From: Amphibalanus amphitrite
Taxonomy: Eukaryota > Arthropoda > Thecostraca > Balanomorpha > Balanidae
Length of the DNA stretch: 64,000 bases
Reading direction: 5' to 3'
Assembly (NCBI RefSeq): GCF_019059575.1
Contig: NW_024882872.1
Span: forward strand, 62,001 to 126,000
Positions 24,601 to 35,544 of the stretch are shown in pieces (position 1 is the first letter of the stretch; every line of letters starts with the position of its first letter). The position numbers and the translations under genes are program-made. The notes beneath the pieces are model-generated. The model ran no database searches and had not been told where the DNA came from. It saw only the letters and a program-made list of their open reading frames with translations.

Positions 24601-26467
24601 TCAATTTGGCATCTACCCTAAAACTTTAATTACCCTGACCCAAGTGACCTTTGACCTGTGACCTATTTCTCGAGACCATGCTTGGCCGGGATCGCGATTC
24701 GGCGTATGTTGGCTCGCATTAGCCGCGCGTTTGCAGTCTTTTCTCGTGGTTTCAAGCGTTCAAACATGTGATCCCATGTTGGTCAAACATGTTGGTCCCA
24801 TGCATTTGGATGGGTGTGAAGGACACCTGAAGGTCAGGTCAGGTCATTGACCTTTGATGACCTCAGTTCACTTTTTCGAGTTTTACATGTTTCTAGGCTA
24901 GTTTTTGGAGCTGAATTCGAGTTTAGCAACCATTTGAGCATTTACGAAGTAGTTTTGGTGCCTTCGTAACATGTTACGAAGCTGTCAGAGGCGGTTGACA
25001 GTGACACGTACTACGAATGCCCGGCAGGACCACTACTGGTTGACCTGACCCGACCTGCCTAAATGCATGAAGACATCTTCTAGGATCAACACTAACACGA
25101 TATTGGTGATCAGCACCCCGAAAAAGCTCAGCCACACTTACGACGCTCTAACAGGTCCCAATTTTCCCGACTTTTGGGTCATTGACCTGACCTGGAAGGT
25201 CAACCATGAACCAATGACCTAGGACCTTAAATTGGGTATCATCGTCTTCCTCTCGTCACAGGCAGCACGCTCGTTTTTTTTCGCGAAGCTCTAGCTCGAT
25301 CAGCGGCCAAACGGCAATGGGGGCAACGGACCCCCCCCCCCCCATACGTTCGCGGCTGACAAAACGCCAATACGGGAGAGGTTTAAATCCATATACCTTC
25401 AGGTATGAGACAAGAAAGCTACTGGTCAAAAGTGTTAATGAACTATGAAGAAGCTTCAGCCATTAAAAAGCTTCTGAAATTTCTCAAGCTTAAGTTGATT
25501 ATACTCAGTGTTGTTATGATCATTCCTCAGTTTTCTGACAAGAGCCACACATTTGGCCATGGTAAACGTTAAAAATACCTTTTTCTTTAAAAAAGTGCCC
25601 AATGACAATCTTATTTTCCAACAAATTTGCAATTAAAACCAACCAGTACACAATACAGAATACGTGCCTATGAATGCGAATAACAATGTGATATCATGTC
25701 TATTTCTCCTACATGTTCACCCTCGCCGGCACAGGCCATTTTGACTCTGGTTGGCAGAGTTTGTCACGTTTGCCCCAAGGTCACTCAATCATCAAAGCTA
25801 TATTTCAGTTTTTCAGCATAGGAACTTTTAGAATGTTTATTTTTTAGTTTTCTTGACTTATGTCTTGGGGGGGGCCAAAAGATAGTATGGCCCCCCCTTT
25901 GACCGTCTTGGGGGGGGCCATGGCCCCGTTGGCCCCCCCTTGGATCCGCCCCTGGTCCCAGTAAACATGCCGACGTCGGCGACTGGGGGGCTCGAATCCC
26001 GCCGCCGGTTGATATTTTTGGCGCGTTGTCCCAATAAACATGCCGACGTCGGCCCCGTCGGTCCAACGACAAACGATCTCGTCAACCTCGGCAAACGACC
26101 TCGGCCCGACGTCGGCTCGACGTCGGCTGGACTTCGGCTGGACGTCGGAACATGCGGGCATATCCGACGTCCAGCCGATGTCGGGCCGAGGTTGATCCGG
26201 CGTTGGGCCGACGTCGGGCCGAGCCTCGGCCCGACGTCGGGCCGACGTCGGCATGTTTACTGGGTACTGGCACATACAGGCATCAATATTGATAATTACA
26301 ACATGCAGACAAAATTGTTACCAGTAGCATATGCAGAAAGGAATATGTGGTGATTTCTGACCACAATAGCTCCATATTACCTGTTTAGTTAGCCACTCGA
26401 TATCAGACCCACTTGCAGGCCCATATGTGATGAAGTTAGCAATGGCGGCTAATAAATATATGCTCAT
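18633..26467 (-). CDS. QPCT: Glutaminyl-peptide cyclotransferase, seven exons
   Basis: The coding exons on the minus strand, in order, are 26381-26467, 20902-21057, 20439-20622, 20017-20099, 19537-19704, 19162-19378 and 18633-18829. All have GT-AG borders and compatible phases, giving 363 residues, close to the usual length of about 360. The enzyme cyclises N-terminal Gln (or Glu) of secreted peptides to pyroglutamate with one zinc ion. Exon 1 encodes a signal peptide beginning [16 protein letters not shown]. Zinc ligands expected in the family are present: Asp146 in ATDSAVP, Glu186 in DGEEA and His315 in VWH. So are the catalytic Glu185, the Asp233 equivalent in LLDLLG, Trp314 and the Cys130/Cys151 pair. 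The product is secretory or Golgi-located. Intron 1 (21058-26380) is full of repeats. A G run of about 17 lies just downstream of the exon 3 donor. Confidence 0.95.
21835..22178. mobile_element. 344-bp hAT-like MITE with 8-bp target duplication
   Basis: CACGTAAC occurs at 21827-21834 and again at 22179-22186. The ends are inverted: left CAGCGTCCTAAAATT, right (reverse complement) CAGTGTCCCAGAATT. The paralogous copy has a single uninterrupted CACGTAAC at 23898-23905, an empty site. An 8-bp duplication and CAGNG ends are hallmarks of hAT elements. No coding capacity is present. Confidence 0.9.
22340..22413 (+). ncRNA. tRNA-derived SINE head
   Basis: A box A-like GTGTAGTGGTTAGCGCA and a box B GGTTCGAATCC stand at tRNA-like spacing (about 35 bp), followed by CCATCGCCGG. 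The acceptor and anticodon stems do not pair properly, so this is a Pol III promoter relic of a SINE, not a functional tRNA. Confidence 0.75.
22433..23256. other. Intronic sequence with GGGCGGATCC-type MITE fragment
   Basis: A GGGCGGATCCAGC motif followed by CTTGGGGGGGGCCA lies near 22441-22470. Similar words recur, reversed, near 25903-25953. Both look like ends of a common DNA-transposon remnant. The rest is A/T-rich intron without recognised features. Confidence 0.4.
23257..24150. repeat. Composite CGACGTCGG repeat plus SINE, copy 2
   Basis: This is a direct copy of 21185-22432 without the hAT-like insertion. It shows the same palindrome-rich start, the same body and a tRNA-like SINE at 24055-24128. 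Few differences are visible by eye, which implies recent duplication, either as one element or as a segmental duplication. Confidence 0.85.
24055..24128 (+). ncRNA. tRNA-derived SINE head, second copy
   Basis: It has the same box A (GTGTAGTGGTTAGCGCA) and box B (GGTTCGAATCC) arrangement as 22340-22413. Partial 3' relatives (GGCTCGAATCCCGCCGCCGG) follow at about 24178 and 25988. Stem pairing is too poor for a functional tRNA. Confidence 0.72.
24147..24455. mobile_element. CCCAGTAAACATG inverted-repeat element
   Basis: It begins CCCAGTAAACATGCCGACGT and ends ATGTTTACTGGG, with GACGTCGG palindromes throughout. A SINE-like segment (about 24170-24226) sits near its left end, followed by a second internal AAACATGCCGACGTCGG. 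The structure resembles a MITE whose ends and interior share one palindromic word. Confidence 0.7.
24485..25386. mobile_element. TTAACCC-end element, full copy
   Basis: The left end, TTAACCCTCGCCCGTATAGG, and the right end (reverse complement TTTAAACCTCTCCCGTATTG) are inverted. Subterminal C/G runs are present at both ends and AGGTCA/TGACCT clusters lie in the middle. It is homologous to 1-495, and relatives with TTAACCC ends occur at 40151-41338 and 45203-46400. No protein is encoded. Confidence 0.75.
25387..25954. other. Intronic A/T-rich sequence with transposon fragment
   Basis: No exon was recognised. Near 25863-25953 there are runs of GGGGGGGCC and CCCCCCTT and a GGATCCGCCCCTGG motif, a reversed relative of the fragment near 22441. 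Confidence 0.4.
25955..26267. mobile_element. CCCAGTAAACATG inverted-repeat element, second copy
   Basis: This is nearly identical to 24147-24455, with the same SINE-like insert after the first palindrome and a closing GGCATGTTTACTGGG. It lies about 110 bp from QPCT exon 1. Confidence 0.75.
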
Positions 26468-28589
26468 CTTGACCTGTTAACAAATAGGCTTTAGTGTGAA
26501 AAAGACAAAATTGTACATCAATTTGCAAGGTGCTATCACTACTGGACAATAGGAGTCAACAGGATGATTCACTTTGATTTTCATTCTAAATTTGCGATTG
26601 CATCACGAGGCAAGACATGTTCAAATCGCTCTGTTTTGAGGAATGTTGTCCACTCGGTCCATTCAAAGATTCATCCGGAAAACTGGCATAGCCACAATCG
26701 ATGAAAAAAGTTCACGAAATTTGCATTGGGCTGTCCCGAGTCTGCCCCAAGGATTGCCCTTAGGCAAGCGGGCCCTTGGGGCCTTGCCTTGGATTGCATT
26801 GCCCCAAGGTCCAAAAGGATAGTGATTTTAGACATGAACGGCGCACTTGTTTCAAAATATGACTCCAACATGCCTCGATGCTGTTCGACGTAGCTGTCAT
26901 GTTTCGAGTCTCCTGGCCTTCCTATTGGTGGAATTCCCCCAGGGCAGTTAATTCACCAATGAGAGGCTGGGAAACGCAAGGAAGTTTCTTCCATGTAAGG
27001 GAAAATATGTCAGTATACTGCTAAAGAACAGAAGCCGATGAAGTGACGAATCGACACAACCGATCGGTTATGTTGGATAATATCTTGGATAATATTTCTT
27101 GTTATCCCGTTTGTAACTTGTTTGCAAGTACAGCGAATTATTTTTTATGAGGTCAGACTTGTTCTTATGTGTCGACCGTCTTCCTCTTTAGAGAAGGTAA
27201 GTCCTGTTTTGTATGCATTTCTTTTCTTTTCTGGTTTTCAATTGTGAATACCTATGTAGGTAAAGGCCATTTTTGTAAGCCTGTAATCGCTTTAAGCGGT
27301 CTAATGAAAAGCGCACATGAAGCTGCAATATCTTTATCAATACCCAGCTGAAAATATCATCTTACACTTGATTTACCAACTTGACTCTATTCATAATCCT
27401 TGTCTCGTGCGATATTTGTGCACTTAAAGTTATCCGACGACCGACAGGCTAAAAAAATCTGGTATTTGTGAAGCGGTCATCACATGAAGGTTTTCCAACT
27501 GAGGAGAGGCGCTATTCCTGGGGGTGCTTCTTTCTTACAAGAACCACACTACAACCTACAAACCTTCAGTGCCTCTCCTTGGCTGGAAAACCTTTGTGTG
27601 ATGTCTGCTCTACTTATGCCAAAAATCTGACCATACCTACCTACCTGAGGTTATATAGAACTATCTATTCTAAGTTCTAACTTATATTTTAATTGTATTT
27701 CAAATTCAAAGTAGCAAGCTATGCTTATTTTTGTAAATAACACCTTTTCAATCATGGGCTTTTAATTAACCTATGTCACTTTTCAGGAATGATACATTTA
27801 CATAGGTACCTAGCCTAGCTGCCTAGGTGCCTTGGTAGGTACCTTTTTGTGATTTTTGCATATCAGATCATTTTTTGCAGACAGGTGTATACATATGCTG
27901 CTGGCCCTGCTGGACTGGTTGCAACCAGTCAGGCTGCACATGTGGGAAAGGGTGCTGTCGGTTTTTATCAGCATGCCACCGGTATTCTTGTAAATGGAAG
28001 ATCATTGGTGGTGTTTCTGGGTCTCTCACTTGTGAACTTAAAGGAAACAGTCCACTTTCCTGAAATCAGTATTTTGCTATTGATTTATGATTTTTTATGC
28101 TCAAAATAATCATGAAATAAAATAAAACCTTTTTGTAAAAACAATTATTTTCTTTATTTTAATATAGGGCGAACTATATTCTATGTAAAATAATGTTTGA
28201 CGCGGAAGCTTATTACGCATTGACCAATCATATTGCGTAGCTCAAACCTACGAATACTGCATTGGCTGTAAGCAGCACGCTGATTGGCTGACGATGACGT
28301 GGCTGCATTCCTGTGCAAGGCACGCATTCCTCTACAAGGCACTCTTTTCGGAACGAGAAATGGAATTTCTTCGTCTAGGGTGATCGTTGAGCCGTAAAAG
28401 CTCCTGATTTGTGCTAGTCTCAGCTCAAGCTACGAAACTGCTATTCCAGCTCAAAACCCCATGTTAAAAGTGAACTATTTCCTTTAACCATTGAGAAGTA
28501 AGGAAGTGAGCTGGTAGCCTGCTCATAAAAATAGCAACAAGATAGTGCTCTTGCTAGTTCTAACATTGGGTTTCATCCATTATGCCAGT
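26468..28589. other. Intergenic region between divergent QPCT and GABPA genes
   Basis: It contains the QPCT upstream region (minus strand) and mostly A/T-rich DNA. The hairpin at 27478-27606 is listed separately. I recognised no conserved exon. A shared promoter region is plausible but no element stands out. Confidence 0.4.
27478..27606. repeat. Inverted-repeat hairpin
   Basis: CATCACATGAAGGTTTTCCA near 27478 pairs with the reverse complement of TGGAAAACCTTTGTGTGATG near 27582. The pairing continues through GAGGAGAGGCGCT against AGTGCCTCTCCTT. The arms are about 45 bp with a spacer of about 40 bp. It is a MITE remnant or hairpin RNA source; no target duplication was found. Confidence 0.6.
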
Positions 28590-28950
28590 TCCAGCTGTGA
28601 TACTGATGAGTGATTTCTGTCTGTGACATAGGTCCCCATCCATGATGCTGATCCCAGTCTGTGATGCAGATTCTATCTGAGACACCAGTTCTGTCTAATG
28701 CTAATTCCTGATTGTGACTGTTTTTGTTTGGTTTCTCTGTACCACCTTCGATGTTGGTTAAGTGTGTGTGTGACACCCATACCCGTCTGTGATGCCTGTT
28801 CCCATTCGCGATTCCCGTTGCCCATCTCCATCAGTGATGCTTGTCTCTTTTGTGATGCCCGCTCTGACTGTGACACCGGTTCCCGTGGCCCGTGCTTGAC
28901 GCCCGTTCCGTCTTTGACACGGTTCCATCCATGACGTTGGTTTCCGCGGA
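28590..28950. repeat. Degenerate TCTGTGATGCC minisatellite before GABPA exon
   Basis: Variants of CTGTGATGCCTGTTCCCAT recur about every 20 bp with heavy decay and run right up to the 3' splice-like TTTCCGCGGACAG before the GABPA start. The pyrimidine-rich repeat probably acts as the polypyrimidine region of that intron, if a 5' non-coding exon exists. Confidence 0.5.
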
Positions 28951-28953
28951 CAG

Positions 28954-31900
28954 ATGTCTGACAGCTCTGAGCTGAGCGAGGACGAGTATGGCTCGTCGGG
29001 CGATTTCTCCAATGACGAGGTGGACAGTGTGGACGAGCTGGACGGCTCGGACGTGGACGCCGACTACTCGCCGCCCAATGCCATCACGTACGGCGGCGGT
29101 GACCCGCTGGCCGATGAGGACCTCGAGATGGACGCCGGCGAGCGCCGCAGGTCAGTGCTGACGGTCGGACTAGCTACCTACCACCGCTCCATGTCCAGCT
29201 ATTTATATTTGAAGCAAGTATGTGATTTGACTATGCGTACAATCATTCTGAGCATCGTTCAACTTTATGTTGCCAAAGCAATGATATTGGGCTATCGACA
29301 GTGTATTGACCGTTTGAGTTTGCTATGTCAAGGGGTATTTATCCTGTGCTGCATCATGGTCCCAGTTTTTTTTTTTTTTTAGATTGCTGCGTGTTCCAAT
29401 GGCAGGTTCATCCGCGATATATCCTCACTCCTGCAGCGTGTAGTTCTCACCTGTGTCAATCCTTGCAGGCGTTCCAGCGAGGGTGAAGGGGGCGCCGTAC
29501 AGCTCACGGAACACATAGGCCTGCAGGAGCCGCTGGCCTCGCTCAGAGACCTGCTGGAGCAGCGTATGGGCATGGAATTGTCCGGCTACGAGTACTGGCT
29601 GCAGGGCGTTCAACAGGTCTGTTATTTGTGGCTTTATCTCGGTTGATTTTGAAATGGTGTATGTCTCTTATAAAATGTCAGCTTGATTTCAATGTTCCTT
29701 TTTTATGTGTTAGTTTTTTTCTGTTACCGCTGATAGTGTGAACGACCTGTGTTGGGTTATTCACAGCTGGAGCCGCAGCACACGCTGGCCGAGCAGTGTA
29801 TAGAGGGCGAGGGCGTCGTGCAGGTGAACGTCGAGCTCTCCATCTCGCGCGGCCGGCGCATGATCAACATCATCGACGTGCTGAAGCCGAGCGAGGAGTA
29901 CATGGAGCAGCAGCAGCGGCGCCGCGAGCGGCAGGCGGCGCGCGGCGTCAAACGGCCGCTGTCGCCGCCGCCGGAGGCCGGCCGGAAGTCGGAGCCGGAG
30001 CCGGAGCCGGCCGAGCGCGAGCTCACGGGCGAGGAGCTGGACACGGTGCTGGAGGAGGTGGCCGCCACGCCCGACGGCGAGGAGACCGAGGACGACGTCG
30101 AGATGCAGGGCGTGCAAGGTAAGCGAGCGCAGACGGGATGGGAGACTGAACAGGAATGGCCGGTCCTGACAGCGGTCGGCGGCTCGGCTGCCGGGCTGAC
30201 CGCCTGAAGTCCCATACCTATATCAACAACACTGCCTGGTTATACACATGCTTTTTGTACATTGCCTATGTTTAATTTGCATGCAAATTTGTGTAGAATT
30301 TCCCTTAACATAATATCTTAGCTTAAAAGTATAGGATACTTTGAACATATCACGCTTTGCACACTTTAATCACATGCGGGAAAACGCTTTTAACGGGCCG
30401 GTAGGTGTGAAGTCGGCGCAAATGCAACGTTTACGAACGTTTCAGACTACAGATACGGATGTCGGTCAGCACTAACTTTCCACTTGCATGATGATGCTCG
30501 CTCATTTTTGTTTTGTTGTTGCTCACATGTTCCACAAATGATTATTTGTTTGAAGTAAACACCTAGTTTAGTACAGTTGCCATGCCACTTTTCATAATTT
30601 ATTAGCGTTTATGTTTGCATTAACTGTGTGTTGCATGTTGTGTGCTTGTGCCCGCGAGCTGCACCACGGTTGGTGGTAACAGCAGGCGGCGCCGGTCTCC
30701 TCGTGGATACCCCGGCGCGCGGTCCTGGGCTCGGGGCGCGGCCTCTCTCTCCGCTCTGTCCGTCGCCACTGACCTCCGTCCGTTCGATCCTCAGATGATG
30801 AGTTCATGTTGCCGGACTTGCCGATCGAGCGGCTGTCGGTCAGTCCCGACGTGCCGCTGGCGCCAGACCTGGCTGTCGAGCCGTCTGTCCGCTCCCCAGA
30901 TGAGCTGGTGCTGCCGGACCTGGTGGTGGAGCCGCCGGCGCCGGCCGCCGAGCGGAGGCCCGTCGGACGGCCGCCGGCCAAGGGGCGACGGCCGACGGCG
31001 GCGCCCGCCGCGGCAGACCCGATCGCCGTCAGCCCGGCCAAAGCGGCGCCTCAGACGGAGACCAAACAGGTCACGCGCTGGGCACTGTCGCCCAAGTTCA
31101 AGGAACTCCAGACCACCTTCAAGATACCCACAGGTCAGCACGAAGCTACGACACACATGTGATGCCAATGTCTATTCAGCAAACATGGAAATGGCTCGTA
31201 ATTAACAACGAGTTTGTCGGTAAATGTTACGATACAGCTGCAGGAAGTACTGGCCGTGGCTTGTTGGGCGATAACATGTCATCATCCATACGCAGACTGC
31301 GGCACCGGCTACAGGCCACGCTGACGCGCTCTCCACCCCTCAGATCCGTTGTCCTGGAGCAACAAGCACGTGCGTCACTGGTTGGGGTGGGCGCTGGAGC
31401 AGTTCCCGGCAGCGGCCATCAGACGGTCAGAGTTTGAAACGATGGCAGGTGAGAGATAAATACGCGCCAACACACGCACACCCGACTCGAAAGGCGCGGT
31501 TACATCATCGCAGACATTTAGACAAAGGACTCAACAGGCTGGCCTGGAAGACTCAGCTGTGTGACAGATCCAATCTCGGCTAACGCATTTCATTCAACAT
31601 CCTACTGCGTGTGCGTACACCACATCCTGACTCAACACTCAACCAGGGGAACACAGGCTGACGGGGTGGGAGAGACGGGCAAAAACTAGCTGAAGCTGAT
31701 GTCGTGAATTCCATGTCAGTGAACCCTATCTATGCGTCAGGTGTGGACCTGTGCGGCATCGACAAGAAGAAGTTTGCCAACCTCGTGCCCACTGACGCCA
31801 ACGACCTATTCTGGACGCATCTGGAACTGCTCAGGAAGTGCAAGTTTGTCGGTGAGTATCAGCCACCGGTAATGGCTTTTGTTCAGCCGCCATTGTCTAG

Positions 31901-33103
31901 CCGTAATTCAACTCGACGTCGGTCCTATATTGCTCCAATAAGATTATCTCATAGTTTTCTTTGTTTGTTATCTCACGATTATCATCGCTTAGCTCGTTTT
32001 TAAACCCGTTTGCTATGGGTTTCTTCCTTGTTTCCTATAATTGCTTACTGACCAGAGTGGTTGATACATGTTACAGCCATTGTTCAACGGGAAGAAATCG
32101 TGACTAACGTGAAACCGAAGAAAATAAAGGCGAAATTCAACCTGGATGGACCCGAATTCGCCAATAGTAAGCTCATTGATGAGTTAATGCTCTATGCCTT
32201 TGTCTAACCTTTCGTAGTTTACCATTCATGATTGTGTTTTTTTTATTTTTACCGATAATTGGACATTCGTTGGCTCTTTGTGATATTTAAAAAAAAAAAT
32301 GAGCAAAGGTAGTTATTTACGTGGTATTATTCACGTCACAATGCCACAGCGCAATTCATACCCCCAATTGGTGGGTAGTTACGTCGCACGCAGTGCCATG
32401 TATTGTGCACTGTGCGTTGGGCGGCGCGCTGTGAGCTCCATCCGTTTATCCGCGCGGTGCCCGCAGACACGACCGCCGGCCACATTCAGCTGTGGCAGTT
32501 CCTGCTGGAGCTGCTCACGGACAAGGCGCGACGCGAGATCATCCACTGGGTCGGCACAGAGGGCGAGTTCAAGTTCAGTGACCCCGAGATGGTGGCCCAC
32601 CTGTGGGGCCAGCGCAAGAACAAGCCCAACATGAACTACGAGAAGCTGAGCCGCGCGCTGCGCTATTACTATGACAGTGATATGCTGCAAAAGGTAAAGC
32701 ATAATCGGGCGTGGGCAATAATCGATTGTTTTCTTTTCATGAACCGTATTGACCGTATGGTACAGCCTCTATACCGTATCTACATATACATCCTCCAATC
32801 TTTTTGCTCTTGCTTAAGCTCATCGGTATGGTTTTGCCGCATTTTATCAGTTTATTCGAACTTTGGGTCATTAACATCGGGGAAGACTGAACCATTTGTA
32901 ACTAAGCCCGATCACCATTTACCTTGGCGCTGCCACTGCAGGTGCCGGGTAAGCGGTTTGTGTACAAGTTCATCTGCGACCTGCGCGCCGTGCTCGGCTA
33001 CAGCCCGGCCGAGCTGTCGCGCCTCGTCATGGAGGCCGAGCACCGCGAGAACCTGGCCAACAAGCAGCGCATGCGGCACAGGATGGCGGCCGGCTTCAAC
33101 TGA
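28954..33103 (+). CDS. GABPA: GABP-alpha type ETS transcription factor (Ets97D-like), nine exons
   Basis: The coding exons are 28954-29150, 29469-29616, 29767-30118, 30795-31133, 31344-31448, 31741-31851, 32077-32166, 32467-32693 and 32942-33103. All are GT-AG and phases agree, giving 576 residues. This is the DNA-binding subunit of the GA-binding protein (NRF2-type) that activates respiratory and ribosomal gene promoters with a GABP-beta partner. The acidic Ser/Asp/Glu-rich N-terminus covers residues 1-65. An N-terminal GABP-alpha (OST) domain lies at about 80-160 ([20 protein letters not shown]). A Pro/Ala-rich linker follows, then a Pointed/SAM domain at about 325-412 ([18 protein letters not shown]). 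The ETS domain is at about 452-537, with recognition helix motif [12 protein letters not shown] and KRFVYKF. Start at ATG 28954, which directly follows a splice-acceptor-like CAG, so an upstream non-coding exon is likely. The linker is longer than in vertebrate relatives. Confidence 0.94.
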
Positions 33104-35203
33104 GCTGCACTGCTCACTGCTGGACGAGCGGTCGGTGAGCCCACGTCTAGCACGTGCTTTAGGTAGCTGGCTATCAATGTTTTTCACACCAAAACACCGG
33201 AACAATGAGAGCGTCTGGATTGGATTAGAACCTTTTTTGGTTTCCACTGAAAATCACCAAATGACTGAGGTTTTAGGATCGGTTTATATTTGCTACTATA
33301 GGTACTACTCTTTGGAAGCGTTAGTCGCAATTACAGGCAATGCGAACCTGTAAACGATGGATGTTGGTTCCCGGTATTGTTGCTAATTTTCGAAATTACT
33401 TTGGCGTTGTAAGTTATGTTGGCTGTGAAACTGTTATCTGCGCTCTAGTTCCAATTTTGCTAAGCACAGCGATGAACCGGTTTGCCCTGGTAATACCAGG
33501 GTCCCATACTGTAAGGTCACCTGTATCCTTCGGATGAAGATCATAGCGATGTCGCTGAGGTGCACATGGAATGTTTATTAGAATGCGTTGGTTCTCAGTA
33601 TGCTGAATGTGCGTACATCCTTGTCGCGACTCCGTGTGTCTTGCCGGCGACCATGCCGTGAAGATGCCTTCCCCGTGCTCGCGAGATCTGGTGACTGCGG
33701 ACAAATGCAGTGCCGTGTTCATTTCATACATGTTAGTGTATCATTGTTTTCATGTAAATAACTCATGATGTGTTCCAATAGTCTTGCCTTGTATTCATGA
33801 CTTTGTACAGCCATCCATGAACTGTGTGTGTGCAGTCAACAGTGTTAACCGTAAATAGATATTTTGTCATATTAGGTACGAGTGTCGGATTCCAAGGTCT
33901 CGGGTCTCGTCAGATGGCATAAAAGTCGAATCAATGCACTAAATCGCGCAACGTTTGATTCGATGTAGGTCCGATGGATCGTGCCCACACGTGTCAGGCG
34001 GTGGCTGGTCCACCTCAGAGTCAGGCCCGCCTTTCTGAGAGTGGACTCCGTAGGAGTCCTCGACATGCACTCCGTCGCGAATAAGAGTCCCGGTCCGCCT
34101 TCTCTGGCCGGATACCGGTGACCTCAAGATACCTATAAGAAACGGTGACCTCGACGAAAGCTTGAGTTTTTTTTAGGATAAAACGAAAACTAAACTTTTA
34201 TTAGGAACTGTTTTAAACTGCGCAGCAGTGCATAAGGAATCGAAATCCGATGAATTTTTTTGGGATTTAAAGGAAAAAATTTGTGGGTAAGCCCTCCCGC
34301 CGCGTCCAAGACCGCCTTCCTGGATCCGCCAGTGCTTACAAGCGCTTACAAAGATAAAGCATTTATAACGCACTTTAGTACGTACATGAAGCGGTCATAT
34401 GACACCTCACAGGCCACAGCGAAGATTTGTGAATTGTGATGAACTAGTCTCCGTAAGCCTCGCTGTGTTGCAGCTCTGCTGCTTGACCGCACAGATTGTT
34501 GTTACGCAATTTGACAGACAACTCAAACATTTTTAACCGATCCTTGAATCTACCCAATGATCGTCTTCTTGCTGCTGGTAGCACCCGGTGGACAACGGAT
34601 TACGTTTTGGCAGAATATAAGACAATTCTACCGTATTTGTAAGTAAACTAGTAGACTTCATTATTGTTTACATGTGGATGTGGATATTTCCAAGGATATT
34701 TCTAAGTGGATGGACGTCTTTTTTATAACTTTGAGGTGTTTGGAAAGGTGTACAGAGGATGCTTGGGAGTGGTATTTTCAAACCTCATGCTGGCTGTGTT
34801 TGAATGTGATGAAACAAAGTTGTATGTAAATACATTCACTGGTGGATAAAACTAATTTGCCTGGCAAAAATCATAAAAATGCTGTGCTAAGTAGATATGT
34901 ACCTACATCAGCTCAGTATGGTTACTGATTGTGAATGTGATGATGTGGCCACCCGGGCGAAGACCCATATTTTGGTGCATTTAGGACATCGGTGAAAGCA
35001 GGGCGCCGCAGGGCATATTTGGTCACGTGACTATAGAAGTTCTCCCCTCTTAATGCCTTCTACACAATGGTTGTCACGTGGTTTGTGCGAGTGAATTTCC
35101 AGAGCCTTGATCAATTCGCCCCAGGCGCCCTGGGTATTAGTATATTTTAGGTCCGAGTGGACAATTGTGACGCTGTTGATACAAATATGTAACAGCAAAA
35201 AAT
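33104..35203. other. Intergenic, GABPA 3' region
   Basis: No conserved exon was recognised. A short segment near 34270-34340 (reverse CTGGCGGATCCAGGAAGGCG) resembles the end of a common DNA-transposon remnant. Around 34975-35160 there are GC-rich words (GGCGCCGCAGGGC, GGCGCCCTGGG) with no assigned function. Confidence 0.4.
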
Positions 35204-35346
35204 TTAGGTTTTAGGTTAGTTTAGGTTGTAGGTTTGTAGGTTGTAGGTTTTAGGTTGGTAGGTTTGTTTGTAGGTTTTAGGTTGGTAGGTTTGTAGGTTT
35301 TAGGTTGTGAGGTTGGTAGGTTGTAGGTAAATAGGTAAGGTTAGGT
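35204..35346 (+). repeat. Degenerate TTAGG/TGTAGG telomere-like tract
   Basis: Over about 140 bp the plus strand is made almost only of TTTTAGGTTAG, TTGTAGG, TTGGTAGG and TTTAGG words. The arthropod telomeric repeat is TTAGG. The tract is degenerate and internal, so it is either an interstitial telomeric-like sequence or a simple repeat grown from a GGTT motif. Confidence 0.6.
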
Positions 35347-35349
35347 CAG

Positions 35350-35544
35350 GGCCCTGTTCGGTCGCTGTTTTTATATCAGCGTGCTGTCGGTTTTCCCCGT
35401 ATAAGGAAGTTATTGCTGGCGCGGCTTGGCCTCTCATTGGTCTAACGAATAGACCACTTGAATTCGACCAATGAGGAGCCAAGAAGCAGCAGCATGGTCG
35501 CAGCCTGGCGCCTGCTGATAAATAAACGGGGTGCGAACAGAGCT
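35350..35544. mobile_element. 195-bp MITE with GGCCCTGTTC ends
   Basis: The left end, GGCCCTGTTCGGTCGCTG, and the right end (reverse complement AGCTCTGTTCGCACCCCG) are imperfect inverted repeats that both reach ATCAGC about 30 bp inside. CAG flanks both sides (35347-35349 and 35545-35547). The ends resemble the elements at 42751 and 62588. It is non-autonomous. Confidence 0.6.

Noticed and set aside
21166..26353. Arginine/proline-rich ORFs in the CGACGTCGG blocks
   Set aside because: Palindromic CGACGTCGG is open on both strands. The ORFs lie inside a spliced QPCT intron and repeat with the element.
28954..29382. Stand-alone 142-residue acidic protein
   Set aside because: The frame crosses the donor at 29150 and then becomes intron-like. 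Splicing to 29469 continues into the GABPA N-terminal domain in phase.
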